DNA of 64,000 bases. It comes from Alisma plantago-aquatica. Lineage: Eukaryota; Streptophyta; Magnoliopsida; Alismatales; Alismataceae. The number at the start of each line of letters is the position of its first letter. Position 1 is the first letter of the stretch. This document shows positions 36,131 through 46,883 of this stretch, in pieces. The notes below the pieces were generated by a model, which worked only from the letters and a program-made list of their open reading frames with translations, had not been told where the DNA came from and did not search any database. Position numbers and translations under genes: made by a program. The DNA lies in contig OY856410.1 in the NCBI GenBank assembly GCA_963693085.1, positions 1,328,614,304 through 1,328,678,303 on the forward strand. The letters run 5' to 3'.

Positions 36131-37621
36131 TTTTAATATAGCCCTAAGATAAGTTGGTGTGACATTGTATGTCACATTGGTTGATGATCACGGCCATCAG
36201 TAGATCAGATGCATGTTTATATTGGCTGAATAGGAAGAGACAAAGATACATATGTCCAATATCTATCTCAGACACATATGAAGACTCAATATTTGAGATC
36301 AGAACTTTACATTGCGGTTATGGCTGTAGTGTGTGAGTGGGGTGAATGGAAATGCCAAGCTCATGTCCTCATTGTGGAATTATGGAGGAAGCTAAAGCAG
36401 GTAGTTTTTCCTTGCATTCTCAAGACCAGAAGTTCACTTCGTATCATGTAGATGAATTACAAGACCCATCGAGTGAGTTAGATGGAGTAGACAAGAGCGA
36501 GATCCACCTCCCCATGATTGTTGCTTCTCCACCGTCTAGAGTAGGTGGCACGAGGAGGACAAGAGCAATTACTCACAGAGTACAGTAGCTCGCGGTGGCC
36601 ATGGCCCTGCCTAGAGTAGCGACACCGATGTCTATGGAAGAGTAGAGCTAGTGGCGTCTCTATGATCTAGAGAAAGGAAGGACTAGACTGGTGGCGCACA
36701 GTAAGGACTAAGGAGGAGGTTATGACTCCATCGTCGTAGATCTACTAATGCCAGGCTTGGAGGCAGGATGATCTGTGAACGACATCAGGTGTTGTTGCAA
36801 TAAACTAAGGAGGAGAGACTAACGATGATCTAGAGAAGCCAGAGGCAAGGAGCGTGCAACCCTGGAGTTGTAGTGCTTTCCTAGCCAAAGAAGAAGACCA
36901 CAGAGGTGGTTGCGTCGTGCTAGAGTGAGATCTGTGGAAACGAAGAAGGAGATCCATGAATGAGCCCAGGGATCCGAGACACTTAGAGGTTCTACACCAA
37001 GGAGACTTTGGTCATCGTCCTCTTTGTACTTTGCTTTGCAATTATGCCCTGGTTGGGAGGGTGTGTCCTCTCACTCGCCGAAGGTGGACCAGGCGGCAGC
37101 GCTCATGCTGAGAACCATGTTCTCACACTCGAGGCATCCAGCGGAACACAATGAGATAAGTGGGTGGTTCGGTCCAGTCGGACCTGATGTCAACGAACAC
37201 AAACTGACCAACACAACAGACTGAGCGAGCCCTTGAACTACTGATCAAGAAGGAGTCGGTAGGTGCCCAACCTTGGGACACATGGCAAAATCTGATTCTC
37301 AATAGAAGGTAAAATTCCAAAAAATCTCAGACCTTGTATAAATCATAGTAAATACATCATGTCAGAAAAATACATATAATATACCAAATTGTTCAAAAAA
37401 ATGCATAGAACAATATGAGAGCATAATATCCAGTTTTTGATGCACTAATATAAGGGTTATCATGTATGATGTAAAATGGTCTTTTCATGCCTAATAAATA
37501 ATAAATAGTGACCTAAAATTATGAGAATAAATCAGTAACTCTTAAATGTGCTTAGGCTCCATGTGATATCAGATATGATCATGTTATGACACATAATCAT
37601 GTAATTTTCTTAGAATGTCTA
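36131..37621. other. Old LTR-like DNA, left of the LINE
   Basis: No coding gene; the open frames at 36346-36588 and 37024-37224 lack known domains. A GC-rich zone (36340-37260) followed by an AT-rich zone recalls the layout of the LARD 1 LTR, and the sequence continues beyond the LINE at 43376 with CCCTAA motifs. Assignment to a gypsy-type LTR is tentative. Confidence 0.35.
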
Positions 37622-37633
37622 TCTAGGGTTAAT
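37622..37633. repeat. LINE target-site duplication, left copy
   Basis: TCTAGGGTTAAT at 37622-37633 is repeated exactly at 43364-43375. Twelve bases is in the normal range for L1-type insertions. Confidence 0.9.
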
Positions 37634-37661
37634 TTTTTATTATTTTTTGAAATAAGTGGGG

Positions 37662-40600
37662 CTAAGTATTATTCATTTCATGCCCAACAACAGATAAAAC
37701 AATATGAATGTCAACTTTATTTCCAAAGGTAAACCAAGGAGTTACAACCAAAGAAAAGGAAAAGGAATCTGAGCTATGTAACGAGAATTTTGCTAAGCTA
37801 TCAACCACTCCATTGTAGGCCCTTGGGACATGGTGGACGACGCCCTGTAGCGATGCACCATGTAGCTTTATGGCCTCCCTGACATACGGAGTATACCTGG
37901 GGGTGGGGTTAGGTTTTGTTAAGATGTTCACAGCTTCGGCAAAGTCTGTGAAGATGTAGTAGTCGCGCCAATTTTTGATGTGGCACAGATGCAAGGCTTG
38001 AAGAATGGCCGCAATCTCAGCGCACAGAGGCGAGGAAGAGGAGACAGTCTGACAGGAACCAAGGACATGGGCGCCTTGTGAGCTAACCACATGAATCCCA
38101 ATGGCAGCATGATTGTGCGTATGCTTGAAGGCCGCATCAGTGAAGACATATAACCCCCTAGCCAAGATCTGAGAAGGAGTTACCCTATTGTTGCTGAGGC
38201 GCCGCCCACGAGTAGCCTGGCTCCTGAGGATAGTGTCCACCCGAGCCTGGACGAACGTGGCCTTAGTTCTAGCAGGCAGAGCAACCTGCTGGTGTATTTG
38301 CATACTTCGACAAGTCCAAAGGTGCCAGTAGGTGATCGCACGTAATGCACGGTCGCGGCTGCTGCTCAAACCTCCGTTGTCCCCAATGCACCAATGGATC
38401 CATTCCTAGTTGCCAAGAGAGAAGTGGGTAGCTCCTGGGACAATGAGCATCCAAACAGCTCGACTGGCCGCACAGTCCCGAAGAGCATGAACAATAGTAT
38501 CTGGATGATTTTGACATATAGGGCAAAGCTCTGAGACATCCATGTGTCGCCAGATTTTCTCCATGTTAGTTATAAGCACCTCATGTTGAAGAAGCCATAG
38601 AAAGAGCTTAACTCACTCGGGGAGTTGCAGACCCCAGATCCTACCCCATAGCCCTGGGGTGTGCACCTCCTTACTGCCCCGAATCCATCCGTAGCATGAT
38701 CGCGGAGAGAAGCTTCTGTTTGCTTCCAGCGGCCAAATCCAGCCGTCGCCGCCCGCTTTAGATACCGGCGCCGGAGTAGAAGTAATAGCGAGCCAGGACG
38801 ACTCCGTTATATAGTGGTGGATAAACTCCCAATCCCAACCCCCCTCCGTCAGACACATAGAACTGACTTGAAGGTCACTGAGATCGGCGGGGATGGGCCA
38901 GGAAGGGCAGAGGTCCAACACTGATAGCCCGGACAGCCATCTGTCTGTCCAGACGTTGGTGGAGAGGCCGTTATTAATCGCCTTATGGCAGATGTTGGTG
39001 ATGCCGCCCAAGTTCTTCCTAATAAAGCTCCAGGCTGAAGAGTAGGGTACAGAGGCGAAACGAGTCCCCCTGACATACTTCTCGCGCATCACCCGAGTCC
39101 ATATCTTGGAGGTATCATTTAGAAAAATCCATACATTCTTCATCATGAGCGCGTCGTTCTGGTCGCGGGCATCCCAGATTCCTAGCCCTCCAACATCCTT
39201 GGAAGAGGAGACCTTCCTCCACGTGACCAACGAGGCTTTCTGTTGAGTACCGGTGCCGGATCAAATGAACTGACGGACCATACGGTTGATGTCATCGTAG
39301 AGGCGAGGAGAAAGCTTGACGGTTTGCATGGTATAAGTAGGAATTGCCTGTAGGGTAGACTTGGTGAGAGTTACCCTTCCAGCTAGGGACAGGTGCTGGA
39401 GGGTCCAACTATTAAGTCTCCTTTGAATGGCAGCCAAGATATCGCCATCAGTTTCCTTGTTCACACGGTGGTGCAGCAGCGGCACGCCCTGGTTGCGCCC
39501 AAGGTCATGAGTCCACCCAAAGCCCAATCTCCTGCTAATTGATTGGGCCAAGGGTCGCAGGATGTTCTTACTAAAGTAGCATTTTGATTTCGGTTTAGAT
39601 ACTTGTTGCCCGGATGCTTCAGAAAAGGCTTCCAGGACGGTGTTGATGATGCGAGCTTGGCTGACCGAAGCCTCCCCTATGAGGAGGATGTCGTCCATAA
39701 AGAACAGGTGTGATAGCTGAGTTCCTCCTCGGGATAGAGTGATGGCCTTCCATTCACCAGCTGCAACCGAAGAGGAGATAGCTTGGCTGAGTCGCTCCAT
39801 ACACAAGACAAAAACATAAGGACTCACCGGATCGCCCTGTCGGACACCCTATGTGGACTTGAAGGGCGAGAGAGGGACACCTTCCCAAAGGATAGAAGTC
39901 GAACCCTTGCTGATGAGTTGCATAGTGATGTTCATGAGCTTGTTTGGGATACCAGTCCTTTGAAGGGTGTCCCGGATGAAATCCCTATTCATCCTGTCAA
40001 AGGCTTTAGCAAGATCAAGCTTGATGCGCATACAAGGTTTCTTCAAGGAGTGGAATCTCATGGAGTGAATAATCTCTTGAGCAAGAAGGATGTTATCACT
40101 AATGCGTCTCCCTGGAATGAAGCTGGATTGTGTAGGTGCAATCCACTCATTCATAAAAGGTTTCGAACGCTCAACAATGACCTTGGAGATGATGTTGAAA
40201 CAGCTATTATTCAGTGAGATAGGCCTGAGGTCTCCGCAGCGTTGTGGAGATGCTACTTTAGGAATCAGGACCATATGGGAGTATGCTAGAGCTTCATCAA
40301 TGTACTCGGTACGGAAGACGTCCTGGACAGTGAGGACAACAAACGAGCCCACACGATCCCAGTTTGCTTGGATGAAGCCAGTATGCACACCGTGAGGGCA
40401 GGTGCTTTCAGCGGCGCCATGGAGAGTACCACCCTTTTAATGTCCACCATGGTAGGCTCAGCTTCTAGCTTGGCGTAGTCGTCGGCAGCGATACCGGGGA
40501 AGACCCCAGGGAAGTGAAGAATGTGACGCATATATGTAGGGTGGGTCTGTGTCATCAGGTGTTCGAAGAAATGATGAACAAGCATCCTGATCACGTCGGG

Positions 40601-41720
40601 GGACGATTCCCAATCGCCATCATCATTTTTTAGACAGCTAATCTTGTTGTAATGCCTTCATGCCTTCACAAAAGATTGGAAGAACTTGGTATTCAGGTTG
40701 CCAGCCTTGAGCCAGTCTATGTGTGCGCGCTGCTGCCAATCCAGCTCCTCCCTAAGGAGGATCTCGTGCAGGCGTTCCTAGGAGCTGATAGAGTTATCAA
40801 CAAAAGAATCATAGGGTAGGGATTGTTGTTGTACATGGGCCTTAGTGATATGGGCGAGGAGACGCTGCTTCTCCTTGCGCTGTGCGTTAGCACGCTTTGT
40901 CTCCCACTTGACAGCCTTGTCTTTAAAGAGGCCGAGGCCGTCTTGGAATGTCGAGTTTGCCGACCATTGGCAGAGGAGCTCGTCGCGGAAAGCGGGGGTA
41001 GAATTCTAGCAAGCCTTGGTGCGGAAGAAAGGCCTCCGAGGTGACCTATCACCGTAGGAAAGCAAAAGAGGATGGTGGTCAGAGTACAGACGGGGAAGCA
41101 CTGTGATGGATGCATTCTTGAACTTGTCTATCCAGTCTGAGTTAGCTAGGACCCGATCCAAACGCTCAATGAGCGCTTGGCGCTGGAAGGTGAAGAAAGG
41201 TCCGTTGGAATTAAGCTCCGCAAGGCCAGTGTTAAGGAGAGCTTCATGGAATCGCCTACTCGCCCGAGAGTCGAAGAAGACACTCCCTCACTTTTCATTC
41301 ACATTGAGCATGGTGTTAAAGTCCCCCATTACCTCCCAAGCTAACGAGACAGATTGGGAGATTTCCTCTAGTCGTTCCCACAGGAAATTCCTTTTGGAAG
41401 GGTTGGGGCTTGCGTAGACGATGGTTAGGAACCAGCTTGAGTTGACATTACAATGGATGAATTGGCGATGATTCATCAGAATCTCCACCGAGGAAATATG
41501 GTGATCCCAAGCAAGCCATATGCCGCCTGAGAACCCAGTTGCCTCAACTCTGTGCGAGGAGTTGAAGCCCAACTTCTTGATTATGTTTTCAGCAATAGTG
41601 CCACTACATCGAGGTTCAATGATGGTAACTATTTTGAGCTTATGACTAACTTTCATTTCATTAATTAGTTAGATCTTCTTATCAAGGCATGTACCTTGTA
41701 GATTCCAGCAGAACACGTTC
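37662..41720 (-). pseudogene. LINE ORF2: endonuclease, reverse transcriptase, zf-RVT, RNase H
   Basis: Endonuclease from about 41720 (CWNLQGT) to 41140: GFSGGIWLAW, VMGDFN and SDHHPL. It is interrupted by TAA near 41675, TGA near 41285 and TAG near 41010. The RT begins near 40450; a one-base loss in the KAP(G)PDG motif near 40410 shifts the frame. RT blocks: PISLNNSCFNIISK, KLDLAKAFD (motif A), GVRQGDPVSP (motif B), LFFMDD (motif C, Met where Ala is usual). In-frame stops are at 39849 (TAG), about 39259 (TGA), 38610 (TGA) and about 38408 (TAG). zf-RVT-like text is at 38500-38620. The RNase H (37662-38369) keeps D, E, D, D at residues 78, 118, 142 and 190 of that open stretch. Not functional as it stands. 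Confidence 0.9.
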
Positions 41721-41885
41721 ATTAAGTAACTATTGAAGAGTTGCACACAGTCCCACGGACTGTTCTTCTTCCTCGGTTGTCATGGCCTCGACACGTGTTG
41801 CAGTAGCCTCCTCGAGGTGTTTCTAGAATTCTAGGACTTGTTTCGCCTGGGGGGTGGGGTTGGCTGGGCCTTCCACCACTGGTTC

Positions 41886-43341
41886 TCAGACACACCCCTT
41901 CTTACAAACTCGATTCGGGCTCTGTGTGGATTGAATGATAATTTTACGGTTCCTCATCATTACAAACCCACTGTCGTTCCTGACATGGCGGGCAATGTGC
42001 CTACTGGTGGCCACTGCACCTTCAAGCTGGGCAGACTGAAAGTGAAAGACGGGGTCATCAGCATTGATGTGCGCCCTCCCATTCACGACCTCATTCTCTG
42101 ACAGACGAACGGAAGTGTTATCTGGGGGGGTCGTCTCCTTACCTTTATCCTCACAGGCTTGCTGCACCTTTGTTGCAGCCTCCTTCTACCGTAGTCGTTG
42201 CTTCGCCTTCTTTCTCAGGACAGGTTGAAAGCCATCATCCTCCTCCCCCGGGCTGGAACCACCGGCGGTTGGGGTCGGCTTAGTCTGCCCCCCTTCGCCC
42301 GCAGGGGTGCGAGTATTGCTCATAGGTTTGGCAGACGTAGGTTTACGTCGTTCAGGCATCTTTGCATGGATCGCAGAAGTATAGCTAACTTCCAAGACCG
42401 GTATCGGGAACGAGGTGGATGCCAAGTCTATGGCAAGGGCGGACGATTTCTTTCACTCATCGCCGACATGGCCAAGATGACCACATTTCAGACAGATTTG
42501 CGACAAGTTCTCATATTCCAACTGAAAGTGCTCGCCATTGATGAAGATGGCCGGTAGCAGCGGTTTCTGAGTGTCGATCTCCACAGTGATTCGAGTGAAT
42601 TTCCCGCGATTGCCCATGAGAGTATTCTCATCAACTTTGATGGTCTTACCCATGACGTTTCCGATGTGAGTGAGAAGTTGGTTCTGGTATAGAAAAACTG
42701 GGAGCTCGGCTACCCGCATCCACAACACCAGTTTGGACTGACAGGTAATTACCAAAAATTGTCCACGGGCTGCCGGTCATGGCTTTAACATAGTCATCTT
42801 TGTTGCCAAGTTGCACTATGTAGTACCCATTCTCCAGATCGATGACCCTAAATAGCGCCGTCGGCAACCACATGAGGTTGATCTTAGTGACCAGAGCCTG
42901 AAACCCGATCGTGATGCCGATGGCCTTGACGACGACTGCAAATTGCCAAGGCACCAGGAGGGGTTCGAGGGACGAGTTTTGGACCGAAAAGGAAGGCAGG
43001 GTGCCTGACTGGTCGAACCTAATATCCTCCTCCTTAAGGATGTCCGGTGGGGTAGGATTGATGTAGGAAAGAAGGCCAATATCTTTCCCCACGTACGCCT
43101 CCTTGTAGGAACGTCGTGGGATGGCTTCTATGGATGCAGCATCCTGCATGGTTGTATCTGGGGATTGGGCCTCCGCCGCAAGTGCAGCAGCCGCCGCTCC
43201 GGTGGGATCGTGCGCTGGTGTTGTCATGTTATTAGGCTCCATCGTGCTGGTGCTCAGACTGGTGTGGCCTTGCCCCCGGCCGCTGAGGCTCCCACAGTCG
43301 CCTCCGCGGCCGCCTCCCCGGCTCCCGAACCCTAAGGGCAT
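41886..43341 (-). pseudogene. LINE ORF1: DUF4283 and CCHC knuckle
   Basis: ATG at 43341 opens a Gly/Ser/Arg-rich start (GFGSRGGGRGG), then a DUF4283-like domain with LVTKINLMWLP and DLENGYYIVQ (about 42800-42980). The frame changes near 42740, after FGNYLSVQ, and continues with VAELPVFLY, then CLKCGHLGHVGDE. In the CCHC knuckle the fourth ligand codon is TGA (42453-42455), where Cys is expected. The C-terminal tail continues in the same frame (42186-42425, 41886-42167) with stops, is hydrophilic, and includes the DDGFQPV..R type motif seen at ORF1 ends. Nucleic-acid chaperone role inferred from the family. Confidence 0.85.
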
Positions 43342-43363
43342 CGCGAATGCTTATCAAGATTGG

Positions 43364-43375
43364 TCTAGGGTTAAT
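43364..43375. repeat. LINE target-site duplication, right copy
   Basis: TCTAGGGTTAAT, identical to 37622-37633. The next bases (AACCCTAAAC) make a small inverted pair with it in the original target. Confidence 0.9.
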
Positions 43376-44588
43376 AACCCTAAACAAAATGTAGAAAATA
43401 CATTAATGATCAATAAATAATGAAATTTACAAAATAAGTTCATATCAGTAACTGGAAGGCAATATGTAAATATGAGATTAGTTTTATACATGAAACCCAT
43501 GTTACATGAAGTTGACCTTTAATTCATGGTTTAAAACCCTAATTTAGGATAATGTATATGAACTAGGGTTAATATTTGAAAAAAGGACATGGAACCTAAT
43601 GTTCAGAAAATGAACCATAATCTGGAAAATGACTTCAGTAAGGCAAACCTAAGATAAAAATGCAAGTAATGATGCACATATCCTAATGATATAAGGTAAA
43701 CCCTAAAATGGACATAACTAGGGTTATGATGATGAGAACCTTATGGTGACATGGTCTTGTTTTAATCAGGGTTGACCAAGGATGTAGTTGACTCTTGGAT
43801 ATATGGTGATTAGGTTTGTCTCTTGATCAAGGTACGCCATTACCTCTTACTTGGCTTATTATAAAATATGCTTATGTAATATATACTTGGCATATGGTGT
43901 TGGTTGAAATGACTGTTCTTGTATGATATGTTTCTTGATTTTCCATAATTACTTTTATGAACACATCAAACATAATATATTTCTTCCATTATATGAAAGC
44001 TACAACTATTTGGTAGTGTTCTTGGAAGTGACCTAACTCTTTGGTAGTGGTCACATTGTACATATGGAAGCACCAGCTCTCGGTCACTGGTAATCATGCA
44101 TCTCCTCAGCTCGCCACCCGCTCATCTCGCTCCTCGAATTGGTCATCAAGATGTCTGTCGTTCTTTGCCATAATAGGAAATAAAATTATATCATATTTTA
44201 CATTTGAAAAAGGAAACCCCGAGTTACATTCGGGGGGAGCAAAGGTAGGAAAGAAATCTCGAGTTATCTCGAGTTACATCAGGAATAGGAGATAGGGAAT
44301 CAATGCGCAGACTGAGATGCAAGCAACCACATACAACCAAGCACACATATTGGGTTTATTGGCCATAACCATGTTTTACATCCACCACAAAACTCGTTTA
44401 AGGGTGACGCGCATCGAGTGCATTTATATTACATATCATATATGTATATTGGGATTTGTGGATTTAAGATCGGAAATGCATAAAGCCAATTTTATTCACA
44501 TCGTATGCAATAAATAAAAGAGACAAACCAAAATCGATCATATCGATAATCCTAAAGCATAAAGCAGTTGACATGGCTCTGATAACAC
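43376..44588. other. Old LTR-like DNA, right of the LINE
   Basis: AT-rich with several CCCTAA motifs (43523, 43690, 43720), then GATCAAGGTACGCC near 43828, which resembles GATCAGGTATGTGG in the LARD 1 LTR (23217). No ORF with known motifs. Its right end merges with the internal side of the minus-strand copia LTR. A primer-site-like GCTCTGATAACA (minus TGTTATCAGAGC) is at 44576-44587. Confidence 0.35.
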
Positions 44589-45109
44589 TGTTAGGTTTTA
44601 GGGGAGACAGAGAAGGCAGTGGAAACAAAAAATTTCTCTCCCCATAACCTAGAATGAAGGAATCGGGTCAATGTCTATACAATAGGAAGGATGGTTTGTA
44701 GAGGTATACCTTGTCCCGAGGCTTGCTCGACAACATTACCTCACAGCTTGTGCATTCTTCACCTCCAGTCTTGGACGGTGTCTGTTCAGCTCGTGGTCTC
44801 ACTGGGACTGTCGGGATTGACAGTTGTCCTCCGAGCGACAAAAGTCTCCTACCTCTAAAGTAGTCCACACAGACCACATGGAACTTTGATCTCCTTGTCC
44901 CGCAAGGAATTGGATAGAGTCGCACCCTCCTATCAGCATACTAGTCACCAACACAGTCTCCTTTCTGCAGTTGTCTTTCCCTCACTGTGCCTCCCTTATC
45001 AGGTAGCACTTGCTCAGGCTCTCTCTCGGTTACCAAAACTAGAGAGAACAACAACTCTATAGAGCAACTAGTTTTCTACGTTGTATTTTTGAGAATCCCC
45101 CAATACCCC

Positions 45110-45117
45110 TATATATA
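45110..45117 (-). promoter_or_regulatory. LTR TATA box
   Basis: CTATATATAGG context. Transcription would run leftward, starting near 45085, with CTCTCTCTAGTTTTGG-like leader text following. Confidence 0.55.
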
Positions 45118-45224
45118 GGAGGGTCATGGGACAAGGTTCTCTACATCGGGCAATGTGGGACTAAACAGGAGTAGAAGGGTTTGAGATTTCCCACAAAACT
45201 ACCAACTGTGCCAGTTGAAGCGAT

Positions 45225-45577
45225 CGTTTCAACCCTGAACCGATCATTGGGTGATCTCAACCGATCATTTGGTACCCCTAAACCGATCGGTTTATCACAT
45301 AAGCCGATTAGTTCGTGGTCCTGCTCCAACTCAAATTGACTTTCATATTTGTTTTTGATTAATCAAATATTAATCCTTGTCCAAATCAAATTTGTACAAG
45401 TGAAACAAATTCTATTTGCAAAATCAACTTTCCAAATGATCTTTGTTGGTCATATGAGCCGACCGGCTCAACAATTGAGCCGACCGGCTCAACAATTGAG
45501 CCGACCGGCTCAACAATTGAGCCGATCGGTTCACCAACTTGAGCCGATCGGTTCCTCTCATGAGTTGATCGGTTGGA
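45225..45577. repeat. 21-bp CCGATCGG/CCGACCGG repeat array in the U3
   Basis: Six consecutive units begin at 45456, 45477, 45498, 45519, 45541 and 45562, each GAGCCGA(C/T)CGG(C/T)TC plus a short spacer. Four weaker units (AACCGATCA or AGCCGATTA) lie at about 45240-45310 with similar spacing. The core is an 8-bp palindrome. The array lies 110 to 470 bases upstream of the TATA box. Confidence 0.85.
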
Positions 45578-46401
45578 AGTGTTGATTGTGCAAAATCAGT
45601 CAATCGCAGTTTCAATCAATATGATACTCTAATCAATTGGTCCAACACCATAAACACTATGATTTTGAGCTATCAATCAGCTGAGTGTTTAATTGAACAA
45701 CTAAACTCCTTTAGTAACCAATCTAAACATCATTTGTGGATAAACTCCTCTTCCAGGTTAAATCCTATGTGTGTGACCCTGCATGTCCATTTCACGTTGG
45801 TAGTGAAAGTCCATAACACTTACGACTTCACAAGCAAAGAGAGATGCCTAGTCACACATCAGTGCTACCCAGGTGAAATAAAAAGTTAGAGAACAACTTT
45901 CAATCCTACAATCTTTGAATGGTGTTACAATGAATGTATAATTCCTTTGTCACTAATGTCCTGAATGAACTCAAGGCATGGTACATTCATCCTTTCAATG
46001 TTCATCCATTTCCTTGATCTCAGAGCAGACTGGGTGAGATGTGTGTGACATCAATATCACATATTGATTCACATGTGCATGTGCATGCCTTTCTCAATCC
46101 TACTCATCAAGTGGCCATGGACATTAAACTCCCTTATGAGGGACAAATGCCATATCTATCACTCACCCCTCAAAAGCCCCATGTGTCAAAGTCACCCAAT
46201 CATCACCTTTATAACACACCATGTTTCAGGACTGTGTTTGATGACGTCAAAGTGTACCCAACGACATGTGTTGAGTGTAGTGATTTCAAGTCAAAGAATC
46301 ACATTCACCACCATCACTGTGAGATTTGACTGTGACTACCAAATCATGGTTCCATGTGTCACTCTCACGGTGGGTCTGTCTGGTACACTTGTTCTCTAAC
46401 A

Positions 46402-46878
46402 AGTACCTATGTTCTTGGTTTGATATCACTATATCATGACTAATGAGATTCTGTCATCAACAAAAACACAATCTAGTCTTTAGTTTATTGATGTCTATGG
46501 TTATTTCCACAATAACAACCGACTAGGGACTATACAAGAATGTATACTCTTAACATCTGTATGATCTCATTGTTTAGGTCCTTAACCTAAAAGCATACGT
46601 CATTGAGTAAAACAATTCTTTAGACATCTATCATGTTACACTATCATCTCAGAAATAGTTAAAACATATGGATCGGAAACTGTCTTTATTATTATTCAAA
46701 TCATTTACAAAGTCTCTCATTACTTTCCTTGGGAAAGGTTGCATTAAATTGTGAATATAATAATAATGTGAGTGGAAGTGGCTTACCCTAGAAGATAACC
46801 AAAGATACCGACCCTTATCCCTTGAATTATTGTCAAGTTTTCATTTTGAATGGCAAGATAAATATGGAATGCATGCAA
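46402..46878. other. LTR-like or flanking DNA left of LARD 2
   Basis: No ORF. Text read on the minus strand (AAAGACAGTTTCCGATC, GTCCCTAGTCGGTTGTTATT) resembles upstream parts of large copia LTRs, so the LTR at 44589 may continue here. This is an impression from memory of such LTRs, not an alignment. Confidence 0.3.
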
Positions 46879-46883
46879 GTACA
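46879..46883. repeat. LARD 2 target-site duplication (GTACA), left copy
   Basis: GTACA precedes TGTCACAG at 46884 and recurs at 54808-54812 just after the other LTR. Confidence 0.9.

Larger units (their letters stand above)
37634..43363 (-). mobile_element. L1-clade LINE, nearly full length, inactive
   Basis: 5730 bases between two copies of a 12-bp duplication. Reading leftward: ORF1 (DUF4283 and zinc knuckle), then ORF2 (endonuclease, RT, zf-RVT, RNase H). The 3' end is an A-rich tail, seen as T-rich text at 37634-37650. The 5' end is only 22 bases before the first ATG (43341), so the 5' leader is short or lost. Stops and frameshifts occur in both ORFs. The RNase H domain is typical of plant L1 elements. 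Confidence 0.92.
44589..46401 (-). mobile_element. Copia-type LTR (minus strand), right edge uncertain
   Basis: The left edge is firm: TGTTAGG at 44589 is adjacent to a tRNA-Met-type primer site read on the minus strand (44576-44587), so this is a 5' LTR whose element ran leftward. The right edge is taken at CTCTAACA (46401), an inverted match to TGTTAG, but the LTR may extend further right to the LARD 2 insertion. A minus-strand TATA box (TATATATA, 45110-45117) divides a U3 with an enhancer-like repeat array (45225-45577) from R/U5 (44589-45085). No partner LTR was found. Confidence 0.65.

Noticed and set aside
39783..40395. Plus-strand ORFs across the LINE RT
   Set aside because: Antisense shadows of the minus-strand RT coding region.
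45456..45577. CRISPR-like array of 21-bp repeats
   Set aside because: The repeats are contiguous with almost no spacer, palindromic, and sit in a plant LTR promoter.
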